NCBI GenBank assembly: GCA_030652315.1
Contig: JAUSAX010000038.1
Coordinates: forward strand, 1 to 64,000
Reading direction: 5' to 3'
From: Afipia sp.
GTDB lineage: Bacteria; Pseudomonadota; Alphaproteobacteria; Rhizobiales; Xanthobacteraceae
DNA: 64,000 nucleotides
Position 1 is the stretch's first letter. The number at the start of each line of letters is the position of its first letter. The notes below the pieces were generated by a model that saw only the letters and a list, made by a program, of their open reading frames with translations, had not been told where the DNA came from and did no database searches. The translations under genes and the position numbers were made by a program. This document shows positions 61,736 to 64,000 of the stretch, in pieces.

Positions 61736-62013
61736 CGGTCCTCCGGCTGCACGATTTCAGGAGGCTTCGGTCTTATCACAACCGAACCAAATCGCACCGA
61801 GAGGCGCGACATTGTGTGTCACGATTATCGCAGTGCGGCGAGTGCGCGCAGCGGTTGGATTTTTTCTTCAATTTCATAAATTATTTCAATGTGATACCTG
61901 TCAATCAGGCAATCTTGACTTGCCCGTATGCCGTCAGTATGGTCCGCGCGGTTTCCGTGGGTGGCGGGGCGTTTTTCTCTGAAATCGCGCGACGGGGGTG
62001 GGTGTCGACAGCA

Positions 62014-62397
62014 ATGGCGAACGGCACGCACAACAACAGTCGCGGCGAGGGGGAACGAGACAAACCGCCTGCCGACGAAGCTGCGCTCTCCGCAAGGCTC
62101 AACCGTCTGAATCATCGGCTTTCCGACCTCCGGAAAGATCGCAAGAACCAGACAGATCAGTCAGGAAGCGGGGCAGCCTCCGCCAACGCATCAGCGATGG
62201 CCCGGGGGTTTCGCCTCTCCTCCGAATTGATTGCAGGTGTCGTTGTCGGAGCGGTCATTGGCTGGGGTATCGACCGTCTCTTGTCGACATCCCCCTGGGG
62301 TCTGATCGTGTTTTTTCTGCTCGGCTTCACCGCCGGCGTGATCAACGTGATGCGGGCAGCCGGCGTCGCAAACCGCGATGAGTCTGATCGTTCCTGA
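62014..62397 (+). CDS. atpI: ATP synthase protein I
   Basis: ARGFRLSSELIAGVVVGAVIGWGIDRLLSTSPWGLIVFFLLGFTAGVINVMRA. Confidence 0.9.
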   Translation: MANGTHNNSRGEGERDKPPADEAALSARLNRLNHRLSDLRKDRKNQTDQSGSGAASANASAMARGFRLSSELIAGVVVGAVIGWGIDRLLSTSPWGLIVFFLLGFTAGVINVMRAAGVANRDESDRS

Positions 62398-62499
62398 CAA
62401 GGTCCCGCGACCGGTCCTGGGAATCGCTTGGAATTTCAAGCCAGCTCGCTGGCGGGTGTTACTGTCCGGCACGCCGGCAAAGATGAAAGACGAACGTGG

Positions 62500-63249
62500 A
62501 TGGCCGATCCGATCCATCAATTTGAGATCCAGAAGATCTTCTCGCTGGGCCACATCGGCGGTCAGGAGATCGCGTTCACCAACTCATCGGCCTACATGTT
62601 CGGCGCGGTTGCCGTCGTCTCATTGCTGATGATCGGCGGCAGCGCCGGACGCCATCTGGTCCCCACCCGTTTCCAGTCCGTCGCGGAACTGTCCTATGAA
62701 TTCGTCGGGAACACGCTGAGAGAAAGCGTCGGCGACGAAGGCATGAAGTTCTTCCCCTTCGTGTTCTCGCTGTTCATGTTCATCCTGACCGCAAACATGA
62801 TCGGCATCATTCCCTACACCTTCACCGTGACCAGCCACCTCATCGTCACGCTGGCGCTGGCGCTGATGGTGTTCCTGACCGTGCTGCTCTACGGCATTTA
62901 CAAGAACGGCTTCAAATTCTTCAAGCTGTTCGTGCCCAGTGGCATTCCGCTTTATATCCTGCCGCTCATCATGGTGATCGAGGTGATCTCGTTCCTGTCG
63001 CGGCCGGTGTCCCACTCCGTGCGTCTGTTCGCGAACATGCTGGCAGGTCACATCACCCTCAAGGTGTTTGCGGGATTCGTAACATCGCTGAGCGCGCTCG
63101 GCGCTGTGGGCATCTTCGGTTCGATATTGCCGCTGGCGATGACGACCGCGCTCACCGGCCTCGAAATTCTCGTGGCTTTCCTGCAGGCCTACGTCTTCAC
63201 CATCCTGACCTGCATCTACCTCAACGACGCACTTCATCCCGGACACTGA
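62500..63249 (+). CDS. atpB: F0F1 ATP synthase subunit a
   Basis: [23 protein letters not shown]; followed by atpE and atpF'. Confidence 0.96.
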   Translation: MADPIHQFEIQKIFSLGHIGGQEIAFTNSSAYMFGAVAVVSLLMIGGSAGRHLVPTRFQSVAELSYEFVGNTLRESVGDEGMKFFPFVFSLFMFILTANMIGIIPYTFTVTSHLIVTLALALMVFLTVLLYGIYKNGFKFFKLFVPSGIPLYILPLIMVIEVISFLSRPVSHSVRLFANMLAGHITLKVFAGFVTSLSALGAVGIFGSILPLAMTTALTGLEILVAFLQAYVFTILTCIYLNDALHPGH

Positions 63250-63312
63250 CCTCAGACACTGGCCGGATTTCACTCATCCACTGACACCAACATCCCAAGA
63301 AGGAGTTTCACC

Positions 63313-63540
63313 ATGGATCCAGTTGCAGCAAAGTACATCGGCGCCGGCATCGCTTGTCTCGGCATGGGCGGCGCAGGTATCGGCGTCGGCATGATCTTCA
63401 GCCAGTTCCTCAACGGCGCGCTTCGCAACCCGTCGGCCTCGCAGGGCCAGTTCGCGAATCTGATTTTCGGCTTCGCCGTGACGGAAGCGCTCGGCATCTT
63501 CTCGCTGCTCGTCGCGCTGCTGCTGTTGTTCGCCGTCTGA
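63313..63540 (+). CDS. atpE: F0F1 ATP synthase subunit c
   Basis: [75 protein letters not shown]. Confidence 0.97.
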   Translation: MDPVAAKYIGAGIACLGMGGAGIGVGMIFSQFLNGALRNPSASQGQFANLIFGFAVTEALGIFSLLVALLLLFAV

Positions 63541-63605
63541 TTTCAGATGATGCGTTCGCCGCGGGGCCGTTAACGCGCCGCGGCTGACGCCTACAGGAGA
63601 CGCTC

Positions 63606-64000
63606 ATGGCGACGGGTCAGGGCACTGCAAAGGGCACGACCGCCCACACCGCGGCAGACGGACATGGCAAGGCGGGGTTTCCGCCTTTCCAGAAGGAGAC
63701 GTTTGCCTCGCAGCTGGTGTCGTTCGCGATCGCCTTTGCGTTGCTTTACTTCATTGTGTCGAAGTTCGCGCTTCCGCGCGTCGGCGGCATTATCTCGAAC
63801 CGCGAAAGCGTGATCGAAAACGATCTCGCCGAGGCGCAGAAGCTGAAAGACGAGTCCGATCAAGCTCTGAAGGCTTATGAAACCGAGCTTGCCGATGCGC
63901 GGGCGCGGGCTCAGGCCATCGGATCCGAGACTCGCGACAAGCTGAACGCGCAGGCCGAAAGCGACCGCAAGGCGCTGGAAGCCAGCCTCGCGGCCAAACT
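63606..64000 (+). CDS. F0F1 ATP synthase subunit b' (partial, runs off the window end)
   Basis: [68 protein letters not shown]. Confidence 0.92.
   Translation, partial: MATGQGTAKGTTAHTAADGHGKAGFPPFQKETFASQLVSFAIAFALLYFIVSKFALPRVGGIISNRESVIENDLAEAQKLKDESDQALKAYETELADARARAQAIGSETRDKLNAQAESDRKALEASLAAK

Overview
The window looks like an alphaproteobacterial chromosome segment, probably Bradyrhizobiaceae/Nitrobacteraceae (Bradyrhizobium, Afipia or Rhodopseudomonas-like). It is mostly ordinary housekeeping: thrB-rnhA, ispH, rpmE, murA-hisD-maf-yacG, hemA, bioB, a propionyl-CoA synthetase-like gene, a chemoreceptor, and the start of the F0 ATP synthase operon (atpI-atpB-atpE-atpF'). There are two tRNAs, Phe(GAA) and Thr(GGT), and no rRNA, CRISPR array or phage. 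The most interesting region is 31.6-33.0 kb. A stand-alone second copy of atpB (249 aa, the same length as the canonical atpB 31 kb away) is followed by a sugE/gdx-type SMR exporter. Each gene is preceded by hairpins with ACGR tetraloops that match the guanidine-II (mini-ykkC) riboswitch architecture. Upstream of sugE, the linker can also pair with the Shine-Dalgarno region. This suggests a guanidine-responsive unit that includes an F0 subunit-a paralog, which I do not recognise as described. Second, there is a family of CTAG-bounded paired palindromes (three copies, one inverted) with compensatory arm changes, each filling the gap between two minus-strand genes. Third, a 164-nt multibranched element at 16086-16249 is a structured-RNA or repeat candidate. 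Several other REP-like intergenic repeat families are also present, one of them nested inside another.
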